Source of the DNA: Acetobacteraceae bacterium | GTDB taxonomy: Bacteria > Pseudomonadota > Alphaproteobacteria > Acetobacterales > Acetobacteraceae | Length of the DNA: 57,081 bases | Assembly (NCBI GenBank): GCA_947455205.1 | Contig: CANGNF010000034.1 | Coordinates: 1 to 57,081, forward strand | Reading direction: 5' to 3' | In this document: positions 25,201 through 34,113 of the stretch, piece after piece | How positions within the stretch are numbered: the stretch's first letter is position 1 | Layout of the letters: each line of letters opens with the position of its first letter | The notes under the pieces: model-generated | The model's database searches: none | Seen by the model: only the letters and a program-made list of their open reading frames with translations | Told to the model about the DNA's origin: nothing | Made by a program: the position numbers and the translations under genes

Positions 25201-27459
25201 ATGTCCGCCGCGCTGCAGACGCCCTTCACCGCCGGGCTTGCCGCGCTGCACCGCGACGACCCCGCCGCTGCCGTGCCCTGGCTGGAACTGGCGCTGGCCC
25301 AGGGCGAGGGCGGCGCCTATGCCAGCCTGAACCTGGGCATGGCACTGACCACGCTGGCCCGCTTCAACGAAGCGGCGCCGCATCTGCGCCACGCGCTGCA
25401 GGCGCTGCCGGAGCTGCCGGAACCCGGCGTCAGGCTCGGTGTCATCGCCGCCACCCGGGGCGACACGGCCGAAGCCCGCGCCCGCTACGAGGACGTGCTG
25501 CGCCGGCACCCGCGGCACGTGCCGGCCCTGGCCGGGCTGGCCAGCCTGGCGGAGAAATCCGGCGCGCTGGACCAGGCCGCCGCGCTGGTTGCCCGCGCCC
25601 GCGCGGTGGAACCGGATGAGCCGGAACTGGATTTCGCCGCCGCCCGGCTGGCGCTGGCCGCCCATGACGCCATCGGCGCCGCCAGCCTGGCGGAAGCCGT
25701 CCTGCATCGGCGCCCCTGCCATGCCCTGGCGGCGCAGGTGCTGGCCCGCGCGCTGCTGCTGGCACAGCCGCCGGCCGCCGCGCTGGCCCGGCTGGACCAC
25801 CTTGCCGACGCTGCGCCGTTCTCGCCGGCCTGGGCGCTGGCCCAGGGCTTCGTCCTGGCCCAGCTGGACCAGGTGGAACCCGCGATCGCCGCCTTCCAGC
25901 TGGCCGATACCATCGCCCCCGGAAACCCCGACATCCTCGGCGAACTCGGCCGCCTGCTGGCCCGGCAGGATCGGGCCGAGGAAGCCTTGGCCACGCTGTT
26001 GCCGGCCCTGGCCGCCCGCCCGGCCAACCTGGAATGGCGCAACCTGGCGGCCACGCTGCTGTGGCGCCGGCATCGCTACGCCGAGATGGTGGCGATGCTG
26101 CGGGACGGCATCGCCGAGTTCGGCCCGCACCCGACGCTGAACCTGAACCTGGCGCTGGTGCTGAACGCCCAGGGGCGCCAGCAGGATGCGCTGGATGCCG
26201 CCGATGCCGCGGTGGCGCACGCGCCCGGCAACCTGGCCGCGCTGGTCAACCGCATCGCCGTGCTGCCCTACCATGAGACGCTGGGCACCGCCGCCACCCT
26301 GGCCGCCGCCGCCGCCGATATCGCCGCCGCGCTGCCGGCCACCCCGCCGCTGCCGGCCGTGGCGCGCGGGGCACGAAGCAAGCTGCGCGTCGGTATGCTC
26401 TCTGGCGGGTTCGGCGTGCATCCCGTGGGCTGGCTGACCCTGGCGGGGCTGGAGGCGCTGCCGGAACACCGCTTCGAGATCACCGCCTACAGCCTGAAGC
26501 CGCGGAGGGATGCGCTGAACGCCCGCTTCCGCGCCCGCGCCGCCCGCTGGCGCGAGGTGGCCGAACCGGACGACAGCGCGCTGGCCCGACAGATCCAGGC
26601 CGACGAGATCGACATCCTCATCGACATGGGTGGCTATGGCGACACCGGCCGCCCCTTCGTGCTGACGCAGCGGCCCGCACCGCTGCAGCTGAAATGGGTC
26701 GGCTCCCAGTTTGGCACCACAGGCCTGCCCGGCGTGGACTTCATGCTGACCGACCGCTGGGAAACGCCGGCGGGGTTCGAGCCCTTCTATTCGGAGCGCC
26801 TGCTGCGCCTGCCGGATGGCTATGTCTGCTACCTGCCGCCCAGCTACGCGCCGGCGGTCTCCCCGCTGCCGGCCTTGGCGAACGGCCATGTCACCTTCGG
26901 CTGCTTCAACAACCTGGCCAAGCTGACGCCGGCGGTGCTGCGCCTGTGGGCCCGGTTGCTGCGGGAGATGCCGGATGCGCGCCTGGTGATCCGCACCCAT
27001 GCCCTGAGCGACCCCGGCACCCGCACCCTGGCGCAGCAACGCTTCGCCGCCGCCGGCCTGCCGCTGGCGCGAATGGAGTTGCACGGCGGCTGCCCGCATA
27101 CCGAGATGCTGGCCAGCTACACCACCATCGACATCGCGCTGGACCCCTTTCCCTATACCGGCGGGCTGACGGTGTGCGAGGCGCTGTTCATGGGCGTGCC
27201 CGTGGTATCGCTGGCGGGCGACAGCTTCGCCGGCCGGCACGCGCTGAGCCACCTGAGCAATGTCGGCCTGCCCGACTGGGTGGCGACCGACGCCGAGGGC
27301 TATCTGGCGCGTGTCCAGGCCGCCGCCGCCGATCTGCCGGCGCTGGCCGCGCTGCGCGCCGGGCTGCGGCAGCGCGTGCTGGCCTCGCCGCTCTGCGATG
27401 CGCCGCGTTTCGGCACCAACCTGGCAGCGGCGCTGGAAGCTGCCTGGGCCGCGGCGTAG
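25201..27459 (+). CDS. TPR protein with O-GlcNAc transferase-like (GT41) domain
   Basis: Protein of 752 residues with N-terminal TPR repeats (about 1-370) and a C-terminal GT41 domain as in eukaryotic OGT and SPINDLY. Family blocks seen: LRVGMLSGGFGVHPVGW, the central IDILIDMGGYGDTGRPFVLTQRPAPLQL region, FGCFNNLAKLTP, and ALDPFPYTGGLTVCEALFMGVPVVSL followed by AGRHALSHLSNVGL. OGT-like enzymes move a sugar from a UDP donor to Ser/Thr, with TPRs choosing the protein. Close to flagellin, it is a good candidate for flagellin O-glycosylation. It starts 3 bases after the methyltransferase stop. Confidence 0.88.
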   Translation: MSAALQTPFTAGLAALHRDDPAAAVPWLELALAQGEGGAYASLNLGMALTTLARFNEAAPHLRHALQALPELPEPGVRLGVIAATRGDTAEARARYEDVLRRHPRHVPALAGLASLAEKSGALDQAAALVARARAVEPDEPELDFAAARLALAAHDAIGAASLAEAVLHRRPCHALAAQVLARALLLAQPPAAALARLDHLADAAPFSPAWALAQGFVLAQLDQVEPAIAAFQLADTIAPGNPDILGELGRLLARQDRAEEALATLLPALAARPANLEWRNLAATLLWRRHRYAEMVAMLRDGIAEFGPHPTLNLNLALVLNAQGRQQDALDAADAAVAHAPGNLAALVNRIAVLPYHETLGTAATLAAAAADIAAALPATPPLPAVARGARSKLRVGMLSGGFGVHPVGWLTLAGLEALPEHRFEITAYSLKPRRDALNARFRARAARWREVAEPDDSALARQIQADEIDILIDMGGYGDTGRPFVLTQRPAPLQLKWVGSQFGTTGLPGVDFMLTDRWETPAGFEPFYSERLLRLPDGYVCYLPPSYAPAVSPLPALANGHVTFGCFNNLAKLTPAVLRLWARLLREMPDARLVIRTHALSDPGTRTLAQQRFAAAGLPLARMELHGGCPHTEMLASYTTIDIALDPFPYTGGLTVCEALFMGVPVVSLAGDSFAGRHALSHLSNVGLPDWVATDAEGYLARVQAAAADLPALAALRAGLRQRVLASPLCDAPRFGTNLAAALEAAWAAA

Positions 27460-27462
27460 CGT

Positions 27463-27502
27463 CTGATCGCTGCAGGGGCGAAGGCCCCGGAGGCGAGAAT
27501 CA
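27463..27502 (-). repeat. GATTC-type intergenic palindromic repeat
   Basis: Single copy of the family seen in tandem at 9104. On the minus strand it opens GATTCTCGCCTCCGG, has the hairpin GGGGC-CTTC-GCCCC at its core (27475-27488) and ends GCGATCAG. It fills the gap between two convergent genes. Confidence 0.65.
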
Positions 27503-27507
27503 GCTGC

Positions 27508-29073
27508 TCAAACGCCGGCCCGCATCCGCCGCGCCAGCATCTCGCCGATCATCACGCAGGTGAAGTGCAGGTTGGCGCGGCAATCCGCCGGCATGATGGA
27601 CGCATCGGCTACCCGCAACCCCGCCACGCCGCGCACCCGCAGGTCGGGTTCCACCACGCCGCGCGGGTCCTCATAGGCCGTCATCCGGCAACTGCCGGCG
27701 GCGTGCTGGCCATCGCCGGCCTCGGCCAGCATCAGCGCGTCCAGCTCGGCATCCGGCAGCGCCGCCGCCACGGCCATCGGCACGCCGCTTTCCCCCAGCG
27801 TCGCCGCGGTGCTGATGCGCGCCAGCGGCGGCAGCGCCACCAGCCGCGCCATGCGGCGCACGCCGTCGCGCATCCGCAGCAGGTCGCGCGGGTCGGCCAG
27901 CATGTTCTCCTCCACCACCGGCTGCGCCTCGGGGTCGGCGCTGGCAAGCCGCACCTCGCCGCGGGAGAAGGCGTCGTACAGCGCCACACCCAGCGCGCCG
28001 GTGGCGGTGGGCAGCCCCTCGGCGGCCAGGCCGCGATGGTTGTAGGCCACCATCATCATGTCGCGCTCGCCGCCACCGCCCAGGCCGCTGCTGTAGGTCA
28101 CGCAGAGGTTGGTGTGCCGGGCATCCCGCCCCTGCGCCACGAATTCCGGGCGCAGCGGCAGCGTGGCGCGCAGCACCGGGTGGTCCATGAAGTACTGCCC
28201 CACCGCCGGCAGGTCGTGCCGCACCGCAAGCCCCAAGGCCCGCAGCGCCGCCGCCGGGCCGATGCCGGAGCGCATCAGGATGCACGGGCTATGGATGGCG
28301 CCGGCGCAGAGCACCACCTCGCGCGCCGCGATCTCCTCCCACACCTCGCCGAAGCGGACCCGCACGCCGGTCGCGCGCATGCCCTCGAACAGCACCCGGT
28401 CCACCAGCGCGCCGCCACGGATCTCCAGGTTCGGCCGCCCACGCGCCGGCTCCAGGTAGCCATCATTGGTGGTGACGCGCCGGCCGCCGCGCGTGTTCAT
28501 CGGGTTGCAGGAAATGCCCTCGCCTTCCGGCGCGTTCAGGTCGGCCTTCCAGCGGTGGCCGGCGGCCAGCGCGGCGTCGCGCAGCGCCAGGTCCACCGCG
28601 CCCCATTCGGCCTCCGGCAGGCGGAAGACGGGCAGCGGCCCGCCCTGGCGCAGGCCCGGCGCGCCGAAGTCGGCGTCATCCTCGATACTGTCGAAGATCG
28701 GCATCACCTCGGCCGCGCCCCAGCCCTGGCAGCCCGCTTCCGCCCAGGCGTCGAAGGCCGCGGGCACGCCGCGAATGGCGATCTGCGCGTTGACGGCGGA
28801 GGACCCGCCCATGGTCTTGCCGCGCCAGTAGAACTTGGCTTCCTGCGCCGCGGTGCGCCTGGTCAGCAGCCCCGGCCACTGCCACGCCGCCTGGTGCGCC
28901 GGGTCGTGCATGAAGGGGACGATGTTCTGGCTGCGCAGCGCGTGCGGCGCCTCGGCGGCGCGCCAGTCGCGGCCGGCTTCCAGCAGCAGCACGCGGCGGG
29001 TGCTGTCCTCCGAAAGCCTGGCCGCCAGCGCCGCGCCGGCGGACCCGGCGCCGACCACCACCACGTCGTACAT
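27508..29073 (-). CDS. GMC family FAD-dependent oxidoreductase (alcohol/choline dehydrogenase-like)
   Basis: Flavoenzyme that oxidises an alcohol; 521 residues. The N-terminal Rossmann motif VVVVGAGSAGAALAARL and LLLEAGRDW bind FAD. The GMC signature 1 region WRGKTMGGSSAVNAQIAIRG and signature 2 AGAIHSPCILMRSGIGPA are present. The catalytic His lies in GQHAAGSCRM near residue 455. The second catalytic position falls in ANLHFTCVMIGEMLA near the end. ATG at 29073 begins exactly at the FAD-binding strand; a longer frame to 29499 is a shadow overlapping the amidase. The substrate is unknown. It follows the amidase by 5 bases. Confidence 0.88.
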   Translation of the reverse strand: MYDVVVVGAGSAGAALAARLSEDSTRRVLLLEAGRDWRAAEAPHALRSQNIVPFMHDPAHQAAWQWPGLLTRRTAAQEAKFYWRGKTMGGSSAVNAQIAIRGVPAAFDAWAEAGCQGWGAAEVMPIFDSIEDDADFGAPGLRQGGPLPVFRLPEAEWGAVDLALRDAALAAGHRWKADLNAPEGEGISCNPMNTRGGRRVTTNDGYLEPARGRPNLEIRGGALVDRVLFEGMRATGVRVRFGEVWEEIAAREVVLCAGAIHSPCILMRSGIGPAAALRALGLAVRHDLPAVGQYFMDHPVLRATLPLRPEFVAQGRDARHTNLCVTYSSGLGGGGERDMMMVAYNHRGLAAEGLPTATGALGVALYDAFSRGEVRLASADPEAQPVVEENMLADPRDLLRMRDGVRRMARLVALPPLARISTAATLGESGVPMAVAAALPDAELDALMLAEAGDGQHAAGSCRMTAYEDPRGVVEPDLRVRGVAGLRVADASIMPADCRANLHFTCVMIGEMLARRMRAGV

Positions 29074-29078
29074 CGGCC

Positions 29079-30479
29079 CTAGACCTCGCTGGCCAGGGCG
29101 GGCCAGCGGCCGGCCCAGGGGTTGGCCACTTCCAGCCGCCGCGCAAGTTCCAGCACCACGGCATCCCCGCCGAAGGGCGCCACCAACTGAACGCCGATGG
29201 GCCTGCCATCCGGGTGCGGCAGGCCGGGCACGCTGATGGCGGCCAGCCCCGCCGCATTGACCCAGCCGCAGAACATGCCCTGGGTGGCCGGGGTCAGGCC
29301 GGGCGGGGCCTCGTCCTCGGCCTTCCAGGCCGGGGCGGCGCCGGTGGGGATCAGCAGCGCGTCGTAGTCGCCCCAGTTCGCGGTCACGTCGCAGCGCCAG
29401 GCCTGCAGCGCGTCCAGCGCCTCCACATGCTCGGCGGCGGTCAGCGCCAGGCCGCGTTCCGCCGTGGCGCGGATGGTGTCCGTCACCTCCGCCCGCCACC
29501 GCTCCGGGAAGCGCGCCGCCACCCGCGCGGCACCGGCCGCGGTCAGCGTGCCCCAGGCGCGGCGCAGCCCGGCCTGGTCGTAGGGCGCCGCCACCTCCAC
29601 CAGTTGGCAGCCCATGCCGGCCAGGTCCGCCGCCGCCCGCGCCACGCTGGCGCAGACCTCAGACGTTGCGCCCTCAGCCCCGATGCTGGTGAACCAGCCG
29701 ATCCGCAGCCGCTTGCCCGGCGGCACCGGCGCTTCCGCCGGAAAGCGGCGGGAATAGGGGTCGCGCGCATCCGGCCCGGCCAGCACGCCGTACAGCAGCG
29801 CCATGTCGCGCATGGTGCGGGCAAAGGGGCCGATCGCCTGGAAGTCGATCGCCATGGGCGGGAAGCCGAAGCGCCGCGCCAGCCGCCCGGTGGAAGGCCG
29901 CATGCCCACCAGCCCGGTATAGCCCGCCGGCTGGCGCGTGCTGCCGCCGGCATCGGTGCCCACCGCCAGCGTAGTGATGCCGGCCGCCACGGACGCCACC
30001 GCGCCGCCGGAGGAGCCGCCCGGGGTCAGTGCCAGATCCCACGGGTTGCGGGTGATGCCGGACAGCCGGCTTTCCGTCCGCCCCATCAGCGCGAATTCCG
30101 GCGTGGTGGTCTTGCCGATGATGACCGCGCCGGCCGCCCGCAGCCGCTCCACGCAGATATCGTCCTGCGCCGGCACATGGTCCGCGAACAACAGGCTGCC
30201 CCAGCGCGCCGGCAGGCCCTTCACGTACAGGTTATCCTTCACCGAGACCGGCACGCCGTCCAACGGCCCCAGCCGGGTGCCGGCGCGCTGCCGGGCGGTG
30301 GCGGCCTCGGCCGCCGCGGTGGCGCCGGCGGCGTCCACATGGGTGAAGGCGTTCAGCTTCGGCTCCAACGCCGCCAGCCGGCGCAGGCTGAGCTCCAGCA
30401 GCGCCATCGGCGTTACCTCGCCGGTGGCCAGCAGGCCCGAGAGCGCCGTCGCATCCATCCGCCAGACCATCGCCGCCAT
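29079..30479 (-). CDS. amidase signature family enzyme
   Basis: Serine amidohydrolase of 466 residues that cleaves a C-N amide bond. The Ser-cisSer-Lys triad is complete: Lys in VSVKDNLYVKG near residue 80, and PGGSSGGAVASVAAG with GTDAGGSTRQPA further on. It is not obviously a GatA subunit, because gatB and gatC are absent and a metabolic gene follows. With the GMC enzyme it forms a two-gene operon that could act on an amide and the alcohol derived from it. It diverges from the KDPG aldolase gene. Confidence 0.88.
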   Translation of the reverse strand: MAAMVWRMDATALSGLLATGEVTPMALLELSLRRLAALEPKLNAFTHVDAAGATAAAEAATARQRAGTRLGPLDGVPVSVKDNLYVKGLPARWGSLLFADHVPAQDDICVERLRAAGAVIIGKTTTPEFALMGRTESRLSGITRNPWDLALTPGGSSGGAVASVAAGITTLAVGTDAGGSTRQPAGYTGLVGMRPSTGRLARRFGFPPMAIDFQAIGPFARTMRDMALLYGVLAGPDARDPYSRRFPAEAPVPPGKRLRIGWFTSIGAEGATSEVCASVARAAADLAGMGCQLVEVAAPYDQAGLRRAWGTLTAAGAARVAARFPERWRAEVTDTIRATAERGLALTAAEHVEALDALQAWRCDVTANWGDYDALLIPTGAAPAWKAEDEAPPGLTPATQGMFCGWVNAAGLAAISVPGLPHPDGRPIGVQLVAPFGGDAVVLELARRLEVANPWAGRWPALASEV

Positions 30480-30557
30480 CCCCTGCTTGCCAGGCCGCAG
30501 CCTGCCGTCGCCGCGCCGCCGGGTCCAGTGCTACACAGGCCGGCAGGAGGAACCGCC

Positions 30558-31178
30558 ATGACCCACCCGCTGCTGCCGGTGCTGCGCCAGGCCCGCTTGG
30601 TGCCCGTGGTCCGCACCAGCACCGCCGCTCTGGCCGAGCGCGCCTGCCTTTGGCTGCGCGAGGCCGGCTGCACCATCGTCGAGATCACCCTGACGATCCC
30701 TGACGCGATCCCGCTGATCCGCGCGCTGGCGCGGGAGCCGGGGCTGGTGGTGGGCGCCGGCACGGTGCCGGATGCGGCGGCGGCCGAGGCCTGCCTGGCG
30801 GCCGGCGCGGGCTTCCTGGTCACGCCCTGGGTGGACCCGGCGGTGATCCGCGCCGCCAACCAGGCCGGCGCCGCCGCCCTGCCCGGCGCGCTGACGCCCA
30901 CGGAGGTACGGGCCGCCCTGGCCGCCGGTGCCGATGCGGTAAAAATCTTCCCCGCCAGTTCGGCCGGCGGCCCGGCGCATATCAAGGCGCTGTGCAGCGT
31001 CTTCCCCGGCGTCGCCTTCTGCCCCACCGGCGGCGTGGATGCGACGACGCTGCCGGCCTACCTGGCGGCCGGCGCCGCCTTTGTCGGCATCGGCGGCAAG
31101 CTGGTGGACGAGGCCAGGCTGGCGGCGAACGACAAGGGCGCGATCCTGGCCGCCGCCCGCGCGGCGATGGGGGCGTGA
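30558..31178 (+). CDS. KDPG/KDPGal-type aldolase
   Basis: Class I aldolase of 206 residues, a small TIM barrel that splits 2-keto-3-deoxy-6-phosphogluconate or -galactonate to pyruvate and glyceraldehyde 3-phosphate. The Schiff-base lysine lies in AVKIFPASSAGG, the active-site Glu in IVEITLTIP, and the phosphate site in CPTGGVDATT and VGIGGKLV. A strong AGGAGG precedes the ATG at 30558. Paired with a sugar kinase 2 bases downstream, it completes the end of an Entner-Doudoroff-like or galactonate route. Sequence alone cannot tell eda from dgoA. Confidence 0.9.
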   Translation: MTHPLLPVLRQARLVPVVRTSTAALAERACLWLREAGCTIVEITLTIPDAIPLIRALAREPGLVVGAGTVPDAAAAEACLAAGAGFLVTPWVDPAVIRAANQAGAAALPGALTPTEVRAALAAGADAVKIFPASSAGGPAHIKALCSVFPGVAFCPTGGVDATTLPAYLAAGAAFVGIGGKLVDEARLAANDKGAILAAARAAMGA

Positions 31179-31180
31179 CG

Positions 31181-32098
31181 ATGCCCGCGCTGCTGTGCAT
31201 GGGCGAGCCGATGCAGGAGTTCAACCAGCAGCCGGGCAGCGAGAGCTTCCTGCGCGGCCATGGCGGCGACACCTCCAACGCCGCCATCGCTGCCGCACGG
31301 GCCGGCGCCAGCGTCGGCTACATCACCGCCATCGGCCAGGACGCGCCGGGCGACAGCTTTCTGCAGCTTTGGGCGCGGGAAGGCGTGGACAGCGCCACGG
31401 TGAAGCGCGATGCCGGCGCGCCCACGGCGGTTTACTTCGTGACGCATGGTCCCGCCGGGCACAGCTTCAGCTTCCATCGCGCCGGCAGCGCCGCCAGCCG
31501 CTACAGCCCCGACGACGTGCCGGAAGCCGCGATCCGCGGCGCACGGATCCTGCACCTGTCGGGCATCAGCCAGGCGATCTCCGCCAGCGCCTGCGATGCC
31601 TGCTTCCACGCCATGCAGGTGGCGCGCGAGGCTGGCGTCGCCATCAGCTACGACACCAACCTGCGCCTGAAACTGTGGCCACGCGCCCGTGCCGCGGCGG
31701 TGATGCACGCCGCCATCGGCATGGCGGATTTCTGCCTGCCCTCGCTGGACGACGCCACCGAGCTGACCGGCCTGACCGAGCCCGATGCGGTGGCCGACTT
31801 CTACCTGAAGCTCTGCCCGGTGGTGCTGCTGAAGCTGGGCCGCGACGGCGCCATGCTCGCCACGCGCGAGGGCCGCAGCCGCATTGCCCCGCACCAGGTG
31901 CGCGCGGTGGATGCCACCGGCGCCGGCGACACCTTCGCCGGCAGCTTCCTGGCGCGGCACCTGGCCGGCGACACGCTGGCGGATGCGGCGCGCTACGCCA
32001 ATGCCGCCGCCGCGCTTTCCACCACCGGCTACGGTGCGGTTGCGCCGATTCCGCGCGCCGATACGGTCCTCGGCTTGCTGCAGCGCAACATGCCCTGA
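31181..32098 (+). CDS. PfkB family sugar kinase (2-keto-3-deoxygluconate kinase-like)
   Basis: Ribokinase-fold kinase, 305 residues. It has the N-terminal GGDTSNAAIAAARAGASVGYI substrate motif and the C-terminal PfkB signature AVDATGAGDTFAGSFLA, with the catalytic Asp in GAGD. It probably phosphorylates 2-keto-3-deoxygluconate (or -galactonate) to feed the aldolase encoded just upstream; this rests on the pairing. ATG at 31181 lies 2 bases after the aldolase stop. Confidence 0.85.
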   Translation: MPALLCMGEPMQEFNQQPGSESFLRGHGGDTSNAAIAAARAGASVGYITAIGQDAPGDSFLQLWAREGVDSATVKRDAGAPTAVYFVTHGPAGHSFSFHRAGSAASRYSPDDVPEAAIRGARILHLSGISQAISASACDACFHAMQVAREAGVAISYDTNLRLKLWPRARAAAVMHAAIGMADFCLPSLDDATELTGLTEPDAVADFYLKLCPVVLLKLGRDGAMLATREGRSRIAPHQVRAVDATGAGDTFAGSFLARHLAGDTLADAARYANAAAALSTTGYGAVAPIPRADTVLGLLQRNMP

Positions 32099-32144
32099 GC
32101 AACTGCGGGTTTATTTCCGCACGTTACCGCGCTATGGCTGCGAC

Positions 32145-32582
32145 ATGCGCTCTCCCCTGCCCGCCCTGCTGCTGACCCTCTCGCTTGCCGCCTGCGGCAG
32201 CGGCGGTGGCGGCGCGCCGCAACCCGCGCGCAGCACGCAGTTGGACGTGGACCAGGTGAAGGCCAGCGCCCCCGTGGTGGGCGAACTGGTCCGCGCCGCC
32301 TCGGTCTGCGGCGTGCCGGTCTCCATCACCGCGCAGGACCGCGCCGCACGGATCGAGGGCGCGGCGCTGGACATCGCGGTGCGCGAGGGCGGCACGACGG
32401 CGCGCGACACCTACCTGCGCAGCGTGCAGCCGCCGAGCTTCGAGCCGCGCCGCCGTGGCCAGGACCGCGCGCAATACTGCAACCCGAAGCGGCTGGAGGT
32501 GGAGCGGATGGACGGCTTCCTCTCCGGCCCCGACGGCGCCGCGCTGACCCAGCGCGCCGAGGCGATCCGCGCCGGGCGCTAG
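32145..32582 (+). CDS. small lipoprotein of unknown function
   Basis: Not recognised as a known family. The 145-residue product has a type II signal peptide with lipobox LAAC (Cys20), followed by GSGGGG, a flexible linker. The rest is soluble with two Cys residues (in SVCGVPV and QYCNPKRL) that could form a disulfide. It is probably anchored in the outer membrane facing the periplasm. It lies 46 bases downstream of the kinase on the same strand and may be co-transcribed. Confidence 0.65.
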   Translation: MRSPLPALLLTLSLAACGSGGGGAPQPARSTQLDVDQVKASAPVVGELVRAASVCGVPVSITAQDRAARIEGAALDIAVREGGTTARDTYLRSVQPPSFEPRRRGQDRAQYCNPKRLEVERMDGFLSGPDGAALTQRAEAIRAGR

Positions 32583-32585
32583 AGC

Positions 32586-32615
32586 CTGATCGCCGCCGCC
32601 GCGAAGCGGCCGCTC
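32586..32615 (-). repeat. partial GATTC-type palindromic repeat
   Basis: Starts CTGATCGCCGCCGCCGCG, like the right end of the copies at 27463 and 38811, with a short hairpin GCCGC-CGCGAA-GCGGC. The GATTC end is missing. It lies in the gap between convergent genes. Confidence 0.4.
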
Positions 32616-32619
32616 GGAA

Positions 32620-34113
32620 CTACCGGTTGGCCCCCGGTCGCAGCCGCAGCCCTGGCCGCAGGTTGGTGAAGGGCAACGTCGCCGGGTCCGCCACCACCGG
32701 GCCAGGCGCCGCCACCACCAGCACCGCGCTGCTGATCGGCTGGAAATCGGCGCGGAAATGCACGCTGGACTTCAGCGCCAGGATCTTCTGCGCCGCCGGC
32801 TGCACGCCGATATGCGTCAGGATCGCCTGGTCCAGCGCCTGCATCTTCCGCGTCACCACCACCACGCGCACGCCGGAGGAGACGCGGATCAGCGCCGCCG
32901 GCCCCAAATTGGCGGGGTTGCCGCGGCCCATCGGCCCGGTGCAGGTGAAGCGCCCGTCGGTCAGCTTCTCCACTACCGCCGTCACCGCCAGCGGCGCGCC
33001 ATCGCTCTTGCCGCCCAGCAAAAGCGCGAGCGTCGCGCCCTCCCCCGCCGCATGGCAGGCGGCGGCGCTGTCCGCGTCGTTGATCAGGCACAGCACGGCG
33101 CCCTGGGCGTCCTGGCGGATCAGTTCCGCCAGCAGGCCCGTGGTGTCGCCATGGCCGCCGCCGCCCGGGTTGTCCTGGGTATCCGCCAGTACCACCGGCG
33201 CGCTGGCGTTGCGCGCCAGGGCCACCGCCTGCGCCACGCCATCGGCGGCTTCCAGCACATTGCCGTTGAAGTCCGGCTCATGCGCGTTGAGGTAGGCGCA
33301 GAGCGCCTCGGCCGCGGCATCCGCGGCCTCCTGCGTTTCGGCATAGGCGGAGACGGCCACGCCGCAGCCGGGGAAGTCGGCATAGGGAAAGCCGAAGCAA
33401 TACGCCAGTTCATGCACGCCCTCGCCGGCTTCCAGCCGGGCGCGCTCGTCCAGCACCAGCGACATCGGCGGCACCATGGTGCATTGCATGGTCAGCGGGA
33501 TCAGGAAGTCCACCTGGCGGAACGCCTTGGCGAAGGGCTTTCCCGTGCGGATGCGCTGCACCAGCAGTTCGGTCGCGCGGCCGCCGGCAAAGGCCTGGTC
33601 CACATGCGGATAGGTGCGGTAGGGCACCAGCACATCGGCCAGGTCCGTCATCTCCGCGGTCAGGTTGCAATGCGGGTCCAGGCTGGCGGCGATGGGCACC
33701 TCAGGCCCCACCACGGCGCGCACGCGGCGCAACACCTCGGCCTCGGCGTCGTCATGGCCCACGGCCACCATGGCGCCGTGCAGTTCCAGGAACACGCCGT
33801 CGATCGGCGCGCGCTCCAGCGCGTCGGAGAGTTCCGCCACCAGCAGCGCGGTGATGCGCTCGAACGCCTCGGCCGTCACCGGCCCCGCCGGGTTGGCCAT
33901 GCACCAGACCAGCGGCACGATCTCGGCACCGGCGGCCTCGGCCGCGCGGATGGCGCCACTGCTGGGCAGGCTGGTCGGGCGCAGCGCTTCCACCAGCGTG
34001 GCCGCGCGTTGCAGGGCGGGGAAGCCGCCCGGCGTCAGGAACTGCGCCCAGCCCGTGGGCAGCGGCGCGAAGGAGTGGCTTTCGTGCTGGAAGCCGCCGA
34101 TTGCGATCCTCAC
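32620..34113 (-). CDS. M81 family metallopeptidase (MlrC-like)
   Basis: Zinc-dependent hydrolase of the MlrC family, named after the enzyme that finishes microcystin breakdown; most members act on unknown peptides or amides. The 497-residue protein opens with RIAIGGFQHESHSF, then shows FLELHGAMV, ASLDPHCNLTAEM and VPYRTYPHVD, the conserved blocks holding the metal ligands. The GTG at 34113 is the start: it overlaps the stop of the upstream carbamoylase (GTGA), and the longer frame to 34176 is Gly/Arg-rich and unconserved. Third gene of an amidohydrolase operon. Confidence 0.87.
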   Translation of the reverse strand: MRIAIGGFQHESHSFAPLPTGWAQFLTPGGFPALQRAATLVEALRPTSLPSSGAIRAAEAAGAEIVPLVWCMANPAGPVTAEAFERITALLVAELSDALERAPIDGVFLELHGAMVAVGHDDAEAEVLRRVRAVVGPEVPIAASLDPHCNLTAEMTDLADVLVPYRTYPHVDQAFAGGRATELLVQRIRTGKPFAKAFRQVDFLIPLTMQCTMVPPMSLVLDERARLEAGEGVHELAYCFGFPYADFPGCGVAVSAYAETQEAADAAAEALCAYLNAHEPDFNGNVLEAADGVAQAVALARNASAPVVLADTQDNPGGGGHGDTTGLLAELIRQDAQGAVLCLINDADSAAACHAAGEGATLALLLGGKSDGAPLAVTAVVEKLTDGRFTCTGPMGRGNPANLGPAALIRVSSGVRVVVVTRKMQALDQAILTHIGVQPAAQKILALKSSVHFRADFQPISSAVLVVAAPGPVVADPATLPFTNLRPGLRLRPGANR

